DNA from: Neolewinella persica DSM 23188
Lineage (GTDB): Bacteria > Bacteroidota > Bacteroidia > Chitinophagales > Saprospiraceae
Reading direction: 5' to 3'
DNA length: 64,000 nt
Assembly (NCBI RefSeq): GCF_000373105.1
Contig: NZ_KB890430.1
Span: forward strand, 48,190 to 112,189
The notes beneath the pieces are model-generated. The model was given only the letters and a program-made list of their open reading frames with translations. It was not told where the DNA came from and searched no databases. Shown here in pieces: positions 46,927-55,995 of this stretch; position 1 is the first letter of the stretch; each line of letters opens with the position of its first letter. A program made the position numbers and the translations under genes.

Positions 46927-49701
46927 TCAGTTTTTAGTTTTCAGGATCAGGTGCTCCCCCTCACCTACCACCACCAAGATATGGCGATCATCCAACCGGA
47001 CCAACTGCCGGACCTCCTGATGGTTACGTGCTCCGCCCAGATCGATGAAGGTTACGCTACCATCTTCACGGAGCAGCTGCAGCGCAGCTGCATCCTGCCG
47101 GCCGATCCGCGGTTGAACGTGGTGTTTGTTCCCGCCCAGCAATATCCCCTGTGGCACCTCCAGGGCGCAATTGACGGTAGTGATTTGTGCGGCCCGGGGC
47201 AGGGCTTCAACGTTCCAGTTTCCGCCGTTTTGACGGACCAACTGCAGGTGGGCTAAGGTATTTACCACCTGCGGTTCCTTTTGGATCGATGGGAATAATT
47301 CCTGAAAGCGCTGTTTTGCGTAATCGACGTAATTCAGGTTGTTCCGTTTCAGTGATGGGATCCGCGCGGCCAGTTCATCCTTGTCTGCTACCGTTATTTC
47401 CTTGCCCTGCCGCACGTACGTTAGCAGGGGCTCAGTTTGCCCATTTCCGTCTACATCTTCAATGTAAAGCCGCAGCGGCGACCCGGAGGTTGGATTCCCG
47501 AGTCCGGAGTTCAGCCCCCAGTTACCAGCCAGTAAAACGGTGCCGGGTTCTTCGGTTTCGGATGCATCGGAGAGCGATTGCCAGATACCGGACTTCTCAG
47601 GCGCAATGCTTGTTTCCTTGCCATCTGATTGCTTACTTCTTATCCCGGCAAAAGGCTGGGCGTAGATTTCTTCTCTGGCCCGGGTAGCGGCAAGCCGCAG
47701 CGTATTCGTAGGTTCATGCTGTGCCAACCGCTGTTTTACGGTCAACCACGGCTCCACCCCCACCGAAACCAGCTGTCCGTATTCCCAATGCAGGATCTCG
47801 TACTGCTGCCCCGACTCGTTGATAGAAATTGCCAGGTCCCCGTTTTTCAACAGAAGTGCAGGGTTGTTACTTGGCTTGGGCTTAAAGGGGGCCAGAGGTG
47901 CCTGATCGAAGAAGCCATCCAGCGCAGCGGAGCGGGTGAAGCCAGTTGGCGTTACCGTATATAGCGGCGTATAGCGGGCAGCTGTTCCCCGGTCAGGACC
48001 GTAGCGGCCTTCTGACTGGGACATCATACCGCGTTGGGGGCATAGACGGGTGTCGGGGTCGTAACGTCGTTTTGAAGGAGAGGTTGGGTTAAAGGCTGCA
48101 CCGGGAGAACGGGGTTTCGGCAAGTAGACGTTCTCGTAAATCTTGGCTGGCGCGTTAAGGTTATTGAGGACAAGATCTGCGTCTCCATCCCGGTCAAAAT
48201 CGGCGACTGCGGCGCCGGTGGAACTTCCGACGAAGTCGAGTCCCCAGGCTGCGCCTACTTCCTCGAAGGCCCAGTCCGCCGTCATCCGGAAGGCCTGGTT
48301 GGCCACCTGACCCGAGGGCATATTGGCGATCACTTCCAGGTTGGAGGCGGAGCGGGCGAGGTCGGAAGAAATGAACTTGAGGTAATCCAGGGAATTGGGC
48401 CGGCGTTCGATACCGTTGGCGACGAATACGTCCAGGCGGCCATCGAGGTCGAAGTCTTCGATCAGGCAGGACCAAGACCAGTCGGTGGCGGCCAAGCCGG
48501 CCATTTCGGCAATCTCGGAGAAGTTGCCATCGCCCCGGTTCCACTGCAGGTTGTTGCGGGGCAGTTGATCGTGGTAGCCGAGTTTTCGCTTGATGTTGTA
48601 CACGTTGACGGGGTCCGCACTCATGGTCGACTTAAGGATTTCTTCTTTGCCGGGTCGCATGTCCAGGGTAAGCAGATCCGGCCAGCGGTCGTTGTTGAAA
48701 TCGGCGACATCGGAGCCCATGCTGAAGTTGGAGGTATGGCCGGCGAGTTCCCGGACGGATTCCTTGAAGGTACCGTCGCCCTGATTCAAATAATAGTAAT
48801 CGTTCTCGCTGAAATCGTTGCAGACGTAGATGTCCGGGAAGCTGTCCTGGTTGAAGTCGGCAATGGCGGCGGAGAGGCCGTAGGCGATTTTGGAGGAGTA
48901 GAGATTGGCTTCTTTCGTGACATCACGAAAAGATTCTCGATTAGCTGCGCTGCTGCCTCCGGCGGTCTCGATTCTCGATTTTTGATTCTTGATTTGGCTG
49001 CCGCCCATAAGTGCAGGACGCTCGTTCAGGTCATTACGGAGGAGGAGATCCCCGGCCAGGCTATCGGGGATGTCGCGGGATTTAGCGGTGCCGTAGGTGG
49101 CGTCGTTGTGGACCGAGTGACGGAGGAGGTACATATCCAGATCGCCGTCGCGGTCATAGTCGAACCAGTAGGCCTGGGTGTTGAAGCCGGCGAAATCGAG
49201 ACCGTAGTCGGCGGCAGCTTCTGTGAAGGTGCCGTCTTCGTTTTGGAGGAAGAGTTCGTTGCGACCGGTGAGTCCTTTGTAGCCGGAGACGTTGCAGACG
49301 TAGAGGTCCATCCGTCCGTCGGCGTTCACGTCCACCACACTGATTCCCGTAGACCAATCCCCTGCACCTGCGACCCCGCCCTCATTTGTCGCATCACGAA
49401 ACTTGAAATTACCCTCGTTGATGTAGTATTTGTTCGGCCCCTGGTTGTTGGTGAAATAGAGATCGGGCAGGTCATCACCGTTGATGTCCGTGGCCGCTAC
49501 CCCACCTCCGTTGTAGTAGTAGAGGTATTCGACGATGTTCCAGTCTTCGGTTTCGGTTAGTTGGTTGGTGCTGGTGATGCCGGTATCCGTCCGGTCCAGG
49601 AAGAGCGGCGCTGCATTTTCGGCATCGGGGGCGCGGTCGCAGGTGCAGAGAAAGGGGATGAGGGAGCAAAGAAGGAAGAGGGTGCTGAGTCTGCGGAGCA
49701 A
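46927..49701 (-). CDS. CRTAC1/VCBS-repeat lipoprotein with several repeat-derived inserts
   Basis: About 924 residues if started at the TTG at 49701, which gives the signal peptide LRRLSTLFLLCSLIPFLCTC. An ATG at 49812 gives 37 more residues but runs through the end of a long palindrome. VCBS/FG-GAP repeats (ATDINGDDLPDLYFTNN, VDVNADGRMDLYVCN, DYDRDGDLDMYLL) form an integrin-like propeller, and an ASPIC/UnbV-like part may follow. Inserts absent from a normal propeller occur at 48941-49010, 47935-48110 and the repeat copy at 49363. Surface-exposed; role unknown. Confidence 0.82.
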   Translation of the reverse strand: MLRRLSTLFLLCSLIPFLCTCDRAPDAENAAPLFLDRTDTGITSTNQLTETEDWNIVEYLYYYNGGGVAATDINGDDLPDLYFTNNQGPNKYYINEGNFKFRDATNEGGVAGAGDWSTGISVVDVNADGRMDLYVCNVSGYKGLTGRNELFLQNEDGTFTEAAADYGLDFAGFNTQAYWFDYDRDGDLDMYLLRHSVHNDATYGTAKSRDIPDSLAGDLLLRNDLNERPALMGGSQIKNQKSRIETAGGSSAANRESFRDVTKEANLYSSKIAYGLSAAIADFNQDSFPDIYVCNDFSENDYYYLNQGDGTFKESVRELAGHTSNFSMGSDVADFNNDRWPDLLTLDMRPGKEEILKSTMSADPVNVYNIKRKLGYHDQLPRNNLQWNRGDGNFSEIAEMAGLAATDWSWSCLIEDFDLDGRLDVFVANGIERRPNSLDYLKFISSDLARSASNLEVIANMPSGQVANQAFRMTADWAFEEVGAAWGLDFVGSSTGAAVADFDRDGDADLVLNNLNAPAKIYENVYLPKPRSPGAAFNPTSPSKRRYDPDTRLCPQRGMMSQSEGRYGPDRGTAARYTPLYTVTPTGFTRSAALDGFFDQAPLAPFKPKPSNNPALLLKNGDLAISINESGQQYEILHWEYGQLVSVGVEPWLTVKQRLAQHEPTNTLRLAATRAREEIYAQPFAGIRSKQSDGKETSIAPEKSGIWQSLSDASETEEPGTVLLAGNWGLNSGLGNPTSGSPLRLYIEDVDGNGQTEPLLTYVRQGKEITVADKDELAARIPSLKRNNLNYVDYAKQRFQELFPSIQKEPQVVNTLAHLQLVRQNGGNWNVEALPRAAQITTVNCALEVPQGILLGGNKHHVQPRIGRQDAAALQLLREDGSVTFIDLGGARNHQEVRQLVRLDDRHILVVVGEGEHLILKTKN
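49363..49382 (+). repeat. Dispersed 20-bp repeat, copy 13 (inside the CRTAC1 gene)
   Basis: TGCACCTGCGACCCCGCCCT, antisense, encoding G-G-V-A-G-A-G inside a VCBS propeller blade. Confidence 0.8.
49628..49647 (-). repeat. Dispersed 20-bp repeat, copy 14 (inside a signal peptide)
   Basis: TGCACCTGCGACCGCGCCCC in gene sense, encoding C-T-C-D-R-A-P at the lipoprotein signal of the CRTAC1 gene. Confidence 0.85.
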
Positions 49702-49758
49702 GATGACGTGGGATTTTGACGGGGACAAAGGTAGCGCGGCGGGGGGATTTTTAACCGG

Positions 49759-49925
49759 TAGTCCCGAAGGGACGTCTACTGTAGCGAGGGGTGATGGAGT
49801 TGGCGTAGCCAACGACGGAACCCCTCAGCGAGCAGCCGGGACGTCGGGGCGGAAGGCGGAGGGGTTCCCTCAGGCCTCCGGCCCTGCGGTCACCCCTCGC
49901 TACCTTAGACGTCCCTTCGGGACTA
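49759..49925. repeat. 167-bp branched palindrome between the conflict operon and the CRTAC1 gene
   Basis: 36-bp arms (TAGTCCCGAAGGGACGTCTA ... GCGAGGGGTGA) match with two mismatches. The interior contains further stems (GTTGGC/GCCAAC, GGAACCCCTC/GAGGGGTTCC). It ends one base before the stop of the 1678-residue gene. It may terminate that operon. Confidence 0.85.
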
Positions 49926-52900
49926 CTACCTAAACACAAAACTGACCTCCCCACACTGTTGATCAGGCTGTCCCTTAGGGCTGATGTCAAACCGCCAGTC
50001 ACTGGCATTCTGTCCCACGGCCTGAATCTGATCGCTCTCAAATTTACCGCTCCTTTCCTGGTTGAATGTAGCACTCGTGACCCGTCCGTAAGAATCGATG
50101 CAAACGGAGAATACCATGGTACCGGGAGTGGTAACCGGTACAGTGAGGGTCGGCCGGTAGCTAATTCCCAGTCCTAGTTCCCCCTTCGTGACACCGGAAC
50201 TGGCTAAAAAAGTTGCCCCCTCTGCAGTGGGTTGTTGCGTGCCGGTATTTTGTTGGCTAACACCATTTGGCAATTCGCTGATTTTCATAAAATTGCCAAA
50301 TACTAACATATGCTGTACGTTGGCCATCCTATTCTGATAGGCATCCACTTCACGACCACTCAGATAGGTAGCCGGATCACCGTACTTCGAGTCTGATGCA
50401 ATGATATCATCTCCAATTTTATAAGTATTGAACATCAATAAGAACTGGCTATTGGGGTCCTTGATCTCCTGCGTAGCTTTTAGCAGCGCAGCCTTCATTT
50501 GTGCCCGAGTTGGGTCAAGGATGGTTCTGACGTTGAAGCCCAGGCTTCTTAGTTCGTTGGTCAGGTTGGCTGTCGACCCAGCCAGATCGGGATAATTTTT
50601 AAAGGCAGGATCTTCAAATCTAGAGGTGGTCAGGATCAGGGCTTCACTGTTTCTTCTCAAGCCATCAATGCGATCCCGCAACCTGGGGATCCGGATGGAT
50701 GGACCAAAAAACAAGAACTGCCCACCAGCCGTATTACCCGGCCCATTCCCAACGGCAACCCTTGTTCCATATTCCTCCTGTAATGCAGTAATAAGCGCGT
50801 CGCCCGTGAAAAACTTGCTTTTCCCGGCTTTCAATTTTAAAATCGTAGTGATACTATTAATGCAGCTGTTTGCCGCCGCGGGGGTCCATGTAGCGGTTAG
50901 GCCGCGGTTGAATTTATTGGTGGCGTAACCGTCCAATATTCGCTCAATACTCTTCTCTTCTTCCGTCGGTTGTCCACCATTACCGGATTCAACCATCACA
51001 ATAAGCCCCAAAGACCTTCTGTTCAGCTTACCATTTGTATCCACCAGATTGACCCTTTTAGTTGCGAAACCAGGATAGGATATTTCAATAGACCCCGTAG
51101 TTTTATCCCAAATTATGGAGAAATTCCCATCGTAGTCTGTCGTCGTCCTGATTGAGGTGCCCGCCAGTATTACTGAAGCCGGAGAGACCGGCGCTCCGGT
51201 TTCATCGATCACACGTCCCCTTAAGGTAATTTCAAGCGACTCCGGTGACTGTGTAGATGTTTGTTGTTCGACCAACAGGATTTCTCCCAGGTCCACCCTT
51301 GGCCCTGTAGTCAAACGATAGTTCCGCTCCCGCCGTAAATCACCAATTTCAAAAATAAGCACAAGCGCTTCCGGATCCTCCTCCAGTTTAAGGAAATAAT
51401 ACCCGTTTTGGTCAGTTTTCGTATTAACATCCTGAAGGCGGGCAGTTACCGTTACCCCAGACATACCGTTCCCATTAGGGCCCAATACCCGACCGAATAC
51501 TTCCTTTGAAGGTCGCACTGGTGGCTCCGTCCCATCAGGCACATTGAGTACAATTTGCTTAAGATCTATACTTGGTTCAAAATTTCCTCCCGGCGAAAGC
51601 AGGCTCACCTCTATTGGTGTGGCATCCTGCCAGGAAACTTCCAGGTAGGGTTTACCCCGGGTCAGGGCAAGCGCAAATTGACCCTGCTCATCAGTCACCG
51701 TACCTTTATTGGTCCCACCAAGCCTGACCACAGCGCCGATGAGGGGTTTTTCCGTTGTATCTACCACACTTCCGGTTATAATCTGGCCATCAAAATCAAA
51801 AGTTGGCCGAGGGTCACTGGTTAACAAATACGCGAGGTTCACCGGCATCGAATCCAACAAATTATCGAAGAATGCAGGGTTTAAGCTATCGATCCTAGTT
51901 TTGGTTCTGAGCGCATTAATCCAGGGGTTTATTGCTCCGGATTTATCTTCAGCAGTAAGCTGGACCGCCCGAAAGGACAGCCAGTTAAAAATCCCCTCCG
52001 CATGAAGCCTTTGCAACGCAAAGCGGGAGTCCTCTGGGAACTTGCCAGTAATCGACGTGTCAGCAGCCGCCAGCAACTTATTGATGTCCTCATTGAGCAT
52101 TGGCCCCAGCAGAGCACTGTCGGCAGCTACCCAATTCAGGGTGTACGCCAGGCGGTTAAGTTGGAAAGCAGCGAGGTTGCTGTCTACTAAAGGATACTGC
52201 TGATTCTTCAGCAAAAGGGCACTGTCCAGCGCTGACTCGATCCGGTTTACCAGAAGGTCTTTTTTATCCTTTGAACTCATAAAGCCATTACCCCGATCTA
52301 AAAAATTCGACTGGATAACCGCCTGATTATTCTTTTCCAATGCCCGGTGCGCATCATCCGTAGGATTCTCCAGTTCCTGCCATAAGGACTTTGTCTCGCC
52401 AGGCAGAAGCTCATGCCCTGCCCTATTATACAGGTACATCGGTAAGAACATCAGCAGGCAGACTATGAACAGCCCCAGTAACTCTTTCTCTCGTTCATTG
52501 AGGATTTCTCCGGCCTTTGTCGGTGGATTGAGCAATTCGTCGAGGGAAGAATTATCTCCCATCGTCCCCCCCCCTTTTTTAGTGGTCGGGAGCTGCCGCT
52601 CGGCCACCTGGTTAAGCTCCGCCAGTTGATCGGGGGTCAACATCCCCATCCGGCGCAGGTCACGGATTTTAGCCTGGTTACCGGTTTCCAGCGGCGCCAG
52701 GGCGAAGGTTTGTACCGCCTGGTTTGCCGTCCATTCGCTTTCGGCAAAGGTATTTTCTACTTCTCCGGAGACCGCCTCCAGCTGTTCCAGGGCAGCAGTG
52801 CGCGCCAGTTGTTCATCTGCAACGGATAGTTCGGCGAGCAAAGCCAGGCGTAGATCCTGATCCGGAGCATTTGCTGCCAGCCAGGGGATCCGGCTGAGTT

Positions 52901-54962
52901 GCAGCAGTCGGTCATGCGTTACGTTCAGACCAAGTCCCCGCCCAATGGCAATGGTCAGGCTCCAGTTCGGGTTAGGGGCCACGGACAGGGCCGTTAGCCA
53001 ACGGAAGAGTTCCGGGTCATTGGCCAGGTAATCGCGGTGGTCAGCAACAGTGGTCCAGGTCCGGTACCGATGGCTGGGTTCAGGGTTACGGCGGAAGCGC
53101 TCGGCCTTCCACCGGGGGTAACTACTTCCTTGGTACTCCTCAACCTGGTTGAGGTCCGCTACGCCCCGCAGGATGCCGTTGGTCGTGGCCGGGTACAACA
53201 ACAGGTCCTTGTGCAGGAGGACTTCCTGGAAGGACCAGTCTACGGCAGGTTCCGTCGTCAGCAGCAAACGACGCGACCACTTCAAAAGCCACCGTTCCTT
53301 GGTTGGTTCCAAACGTGGTTCCCGACGGTAGAAGGCATCGACGAGGCCGTGCCCATCTCCCAGAATGATGAGCCGGTGCTCGCCATAACGGCCATTCATT
53401 TGGGCGGGACTCCAGCCTTTGGGGTGCGCTTCGTTCCAGAACCAGGTGAAATCACCACTATGGTAATAAACGTCGAGTTCTGCTTCCCGGGACATCAGGA
53501 AATCGGTCAGGCGTTTGAGCAATCGGTCCTGTTGTTGGAACTCATCCGTATGGCGGAGAAGGACCAGGTAGTTGGCCGGACGTTTAACCGCCCGCTCCCG
53601 CCAGGAAGGAAACCCGCCTTCCCGGACGGTAGCTTCTATCGTTGCTTTACCGTCAAAAGTCTTCCGCAGCCCCGCTTCCCGAACGCGCAACTGATCGGCA
53701 ATTCGGTAAAAATCAGCTGGAACAGCTATCTGCCCTGTCTGGTCCTGGTAGGGGATTACATAGGGTCCGACGTCATGAAACGGGTATTCTTCCGCCAATT
53801 CCTCATCGGTTTTTTCCCGGGAATCCTCCTTTTTCTTGTTCCATTTTCGACGGTGCAACCAATAGATCCAAAGACCAAACAAGAGCGGTAATAAGTACAA
53901 CCAACTACCAGTCTGCAATATTTGCCGGGGAATATCCTTCTTTAGCGGAATAGTTGGAATGATAGGAATGTTCGACCCTACCTGAACGGTCCGCGGCGGA
54001 GAGAGGGCAAAACAATTCTCCGGATCATCAGCCCGTTGTACCAAAAACTGGACTTTGGTTTGTCCCTCCTCCGAAAAAACATATTCTTCCGGTGTCTCTT
54101 CCAGTAGCTCTCCGTTGATCAACAGCCGGAAAACAACATCCGAATTAGTCTCCCCGCTTTGACCTGATGTTGCTGCAGACCTAACCTGGCTAGCAGACAC
54201 TGGTAAATCCCAGGACTCTCCCTGCAAAACCTTCAATGGTATCGTCGCAAGTGAGGGCACTTGAGGTGGATCTCCACAAAGTACCGCCAGCGTAATCGTA
54301 TCTACGCCCAGTTGGTTTTCATTTACAACCTGTTGTGCCCACAACACAACCTTCAGGGACCGCCCCGTCATGGAATCAGGAATAATGTAATGTAGGTCAA
54401 AAGAATCCTGCCGGTGCAGTGAAATTCCAGTTTTGGCATCACGAATGGACCAGACGAAATCGACCGAATCTTTTGCCGTCTCCAGCAAGGTCATGTTCTG
54501 AACCTGAAGCGGTTGCCCGGCCCGGGCCTCCGCTTCCTGCTGCAACTCAACCTTTACAAAAGCTTCAGATTTTACGGGCCCCTTATTCTTAGCTAAGGTC
54601 CACGCCATCCAGATCAATAAAATCAAGATGGTACCGATCAGTAAATACCGGAGCTGTTTGGCCCATTTTCGCCAACCGGCGGGCGGTGCATCTTCCTTTT
54701 TGTCCACCAGCTGTTCCTCCAGGCTGACTACGTAGTCATCCCAAAGCCGGTAGAACCGCTTTTGTTCTCCAGCATTTGTGGCCACGTAAGGAGCCAGGGC
54801 ATACTTTAACTCTTCAAACCTTCCGATGTAATCCGCTCCCTGCTCGTGAAGGACCCTTCGCAACTGGAACTCCCGACCTGCATCCACTGCGAAGCCCGCG
54901 GCGCGGAGGCGCCGGACAAAGCCCGCCAAGGGAAGAGGAAGATGATTGGGGAGGTTGGTCAA
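49926..54962 (-). CDS. Three-TM giant protein: vWA-like, carboxypeptidase-regulatory, pseudo-caspase and TonB_C-like domains
   Basis: 1678 residues, not a known named protein. Residues 1-90 form a helical region like the N-terminus of CoxE/SAV_2336-type proteins that pair with MoxR ATPases. TM1 is at about 104-124, then a beta-rich segment, and TM2 at about 355-375. A degenerate vWA-like region follows at about 450-640 (YLVLLRHTDEFQQQ where DxSxS is expected; HRLIILGDGHGLVD). TM3 is at about 827-846. Three carboxypeptidase-regulatory-like domains span about 1054-1305 (GSVVDTTEKPLIGAVVRL, GRVIDETGAPVSPASVIL). A caspase-like fold at about 1440-1560 (LRSLGFNVRTILDPTRAQMK) lacks the His and Cys. 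A TonB C-terminal-like end (VFSVCIDSYGRVTSATF) closes the chain. Last gene of the operon. Confidence 0.85.
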   Translation of the reverse strand: MTNLPNHLPLPLAGFVRRLRAAGFAVDAGREFQLRRVLHEQGADYIGRFEELKYALAPYVATNAGEQKRFYRLWDDYVVSLEEQLVDKKEDAPPAGWRKWAKQLRYLLIGTILILLIWMAWTLAKNKGPVKSEAFVKVELQQEAEARAGQPLQVQNMTLLETAKDSVDFVWSIRDAKTGISLHRQDSFDLHYIIPDSMTGRSLKVVLWAQQVVNENQLGVDTITLAVLCGDPPQVPSLATIPLKVLQGESWDLPVSASQVRSAATSGQSGETNSDVVFRLLINGELLEETPEEYVFSEEGQTKVQFLVQRADDPENCFALSPPRTVQVGSNIPIIPTIPLKKDIPRQILQTGSWLYLLPLLFGLWIYWLHRRKWNKKKEDSREKTDEELAEEYPFHDVGPYVIPYQDQTGQIAVPADFYRIADQLRVREAGLRKTFDGKATIEATVREGGFPSWRERAVKRPANYLVLLRHTDEFQQQDRLLKRLTDFLMSREAELDVYYHSGDFTWFWNEAHPKGWSPAQMNGRYGEHRLIILGDGHGLVDAFYRREPRLEPTKERWLLKWSRRLLLTTEPAVDWSFQEVLLHKDLLLYPATTNGILRGVADLNQVEEYQGSSYPRWKAERFRRNPEPSHRYRTWTTVADHRDYLANDPELFRWLTALSVAPNPNWSLTIAIGRGLGLNVTHDRLLQLSRIPWLAANAPDQDLRLALLAELSVADEQLARTAALEQLEAVSGEVENTFAESEWTANQAVQTFALAPLETGNQAKIRDLRRMGMLTPDQLAELNQVAERQLPTTKKGGGTMGDNSSLDELLNPPTKAGEILNEREKELLGLFIVCLLMFLPMYLYNRAGHELLPGETKSLWQELENPTDDAHRALEKNNQAVIQSNFLDRGNGFMSSKDKKDLLVNRIESALDSALLLKNQQYPLVDSNLAAFQLNRLAYTLNWVAADSALLGPMLNEDINKLLAAADTSITGKFPEDSRFALQRLHAEGIFNWLSFRAVQLTAEDKSGAINPWINALRTKTRIDSLNPAFFDNLLDSMPVNLAYLLTSDPRPTFDFDGQIITGSVVDTTEKPLIGAVVRLGGTNKGTVTDEQGQFALALTRGKPYLEVSWQDATPIEVSLLSPGGNFEPSIDLKQIVLNVPDGTEPPVRPSKEVFGRVLGPNGNGMSGVTVTARLQDVNTKTDQNGYYFLKLEEDPEALVLIFEIGDLRRERNYRLTTGPRVDLGEILLVEQQTSTQSPESLEITLRGRVIDETGAPVSPASVILAGTSIRTTTDYDGNFSIIWDKTTGSIEISYPGFATKRVNLVDTNGKLNRRSLGLIVMVESGNGGQPTEEEKSIERILDGYATNKFNRGLTATWTPAAANSCINSITTILKLKAGKSKFFTGDALITALQEEYGTRVAVGNGPGNTAGGQFLFFGPSIRIPRLRDRIDGLRRNSEALILTTSRFEDPAFKNYPDLAGSTANLTNELRSLGFNVRTILDPTRAQMKAALLKATQEIKDPNSQFLLMFNTYKIGDDIIASDSKYGDPATYLSGREVDAYQNRMANVQHMLVFGNFMKISELPNGVSQQNTGTQQPTAEGATFLASSGVTKGELGLGISYRPTLTVPVTTPGTMVFSVCIDSYGRVTSATFNQERSGKFESDQIQAVGQNASDWRFDISPKGQPDQQCGEVSFVFR

Positions 54963-55071
54963 GGAGGGATTGATTACGTGGATTTACTTCGTCGGTTCTA
55001 CACCTCCGATGAACATTTTCTTTCCGGCTAAGCCTTCGAAAAATGATGTACCGGAGGAGGAGACCTTGCGC

Positions 55072-55986
55072 TTAAAGAAGTTTACGCACAGCCTCCAAAT
55101 CTTCCTGGGTCTTTACCAGGAAGGAAAGGTTGTATTCCTGGAGTTGCTTCTTCTCTGCTTCGTTTTTACTGGCGTAGTCCTGCATTTCCAGCAGCTCCAG
55201 CCAGCCGAGTAATTCGGCAGTAGCGGGTTTCTTGCGGGGAGACGCCGCGCGGGCATCATAGAAGAATTTGAAAAGTTCTTCACGGGCCTCGGCCGTAGCG
55301 CCGGTTGCTTCTCCCAGGTGCTTACTCACGATGGACCGGAGTAAGGGATTGTCGTTGCCCGGGAATTCGATGTGGAAGAAAGCACAACGACGCAGAAAGG
55401 CATCCGGCAGGTTTTTTTCTGAGTTAGAAGTCATGATAACCACAATTGGCGCATCACCACGGCTAAACTCCTGGTTTTGCTCACGCAGGTAAAAGCACTG
55501 ACGATCAATCTCATCGAGCACATCGTTGGTAAAATCCCTTGGAGCTTTATCGACCTCATCGATCAGCACGACCCCACCCTGCGGTTTCTTGGGTAACACG
55601 GTGCCGACTTTGGCAGCCAATTCCGGACTGGGATTGCTGCGCGCAATCGCTTCACCGAGCGCCTGTAACTCCAGGTATTTGCTGATGTCCGTCGCTTCGC
55701 CCGTACGAAGATTCGCCGCCTGAAAATGTGAGAGGGCATCGTAGGTATAAAAAAGGTCCCTGGCCTGGCTCGTCGTTTTAGTTGAGAACTTGAGCGGTTT
55801 GGGGTCAAACCCGAAAGCAGCATCCTTGTAATGCTGGCTCAGGTACCAGGCCGCCCAGTCAGCCAGCGTTGTTTTACCGGTGCCGGGTTCGCCGGTCAGC
55901 AGCAGGGGGCGCTTGAGATGTATTGCGCCCATCAGGGCCTCTTTCAGGCCGGGGGGCAAAACGTAATCCTGGGTCTGGTAAGCCAT
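55072..55986 (-). CDS. MoxR-type AAA+ ATPase
   Basis: 304 residues. Walker A GEPGTGKTTLADWAAWYL (about 32-49), Walker B GGVVLIDEVDKAPRDF, sensor 1 VVIMTSNSEKNLPD, arginine finger FLRRCAFF. MoxR ATPases remodel or activate partner proteins carrying vWA domains; the partner here is most likely the giant downstream protein. Its start is 9 bases after the EAD/iSTAND-like gene stops, and 109 bases separate it from the giant gene. Cytosolic. Confidence 0.93.
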   Translation of the reverse strand: MAYQTQDYVLPPGLKEALMGAIHLKRPLLLTGEPGTGKTTLADWAAWYLSQHYKDAAFGFDPKPLKFSTKTTSQARDLFYTYDALSHFQAANLRTGEATDISKYLELQALGEAIARSNPSPELAAKVGTVLPKKPQGGVVLIDEVDKAPRDFTNDVLDEIDRQCFYLREQNQEFSRGDAPIVVIMTSNSEKNLPDAFLRRCAFFHIEFPGNDNPLLRSIVSKHLGEATGATAEAREELFKFFYDARAASPRKKPATAELLGWLELLEMQDYASKNEAEKKQLQEYNLSFLVKTQEDLEAVRKLL

Positions 55987-55995
55987 GGTTTTCTA

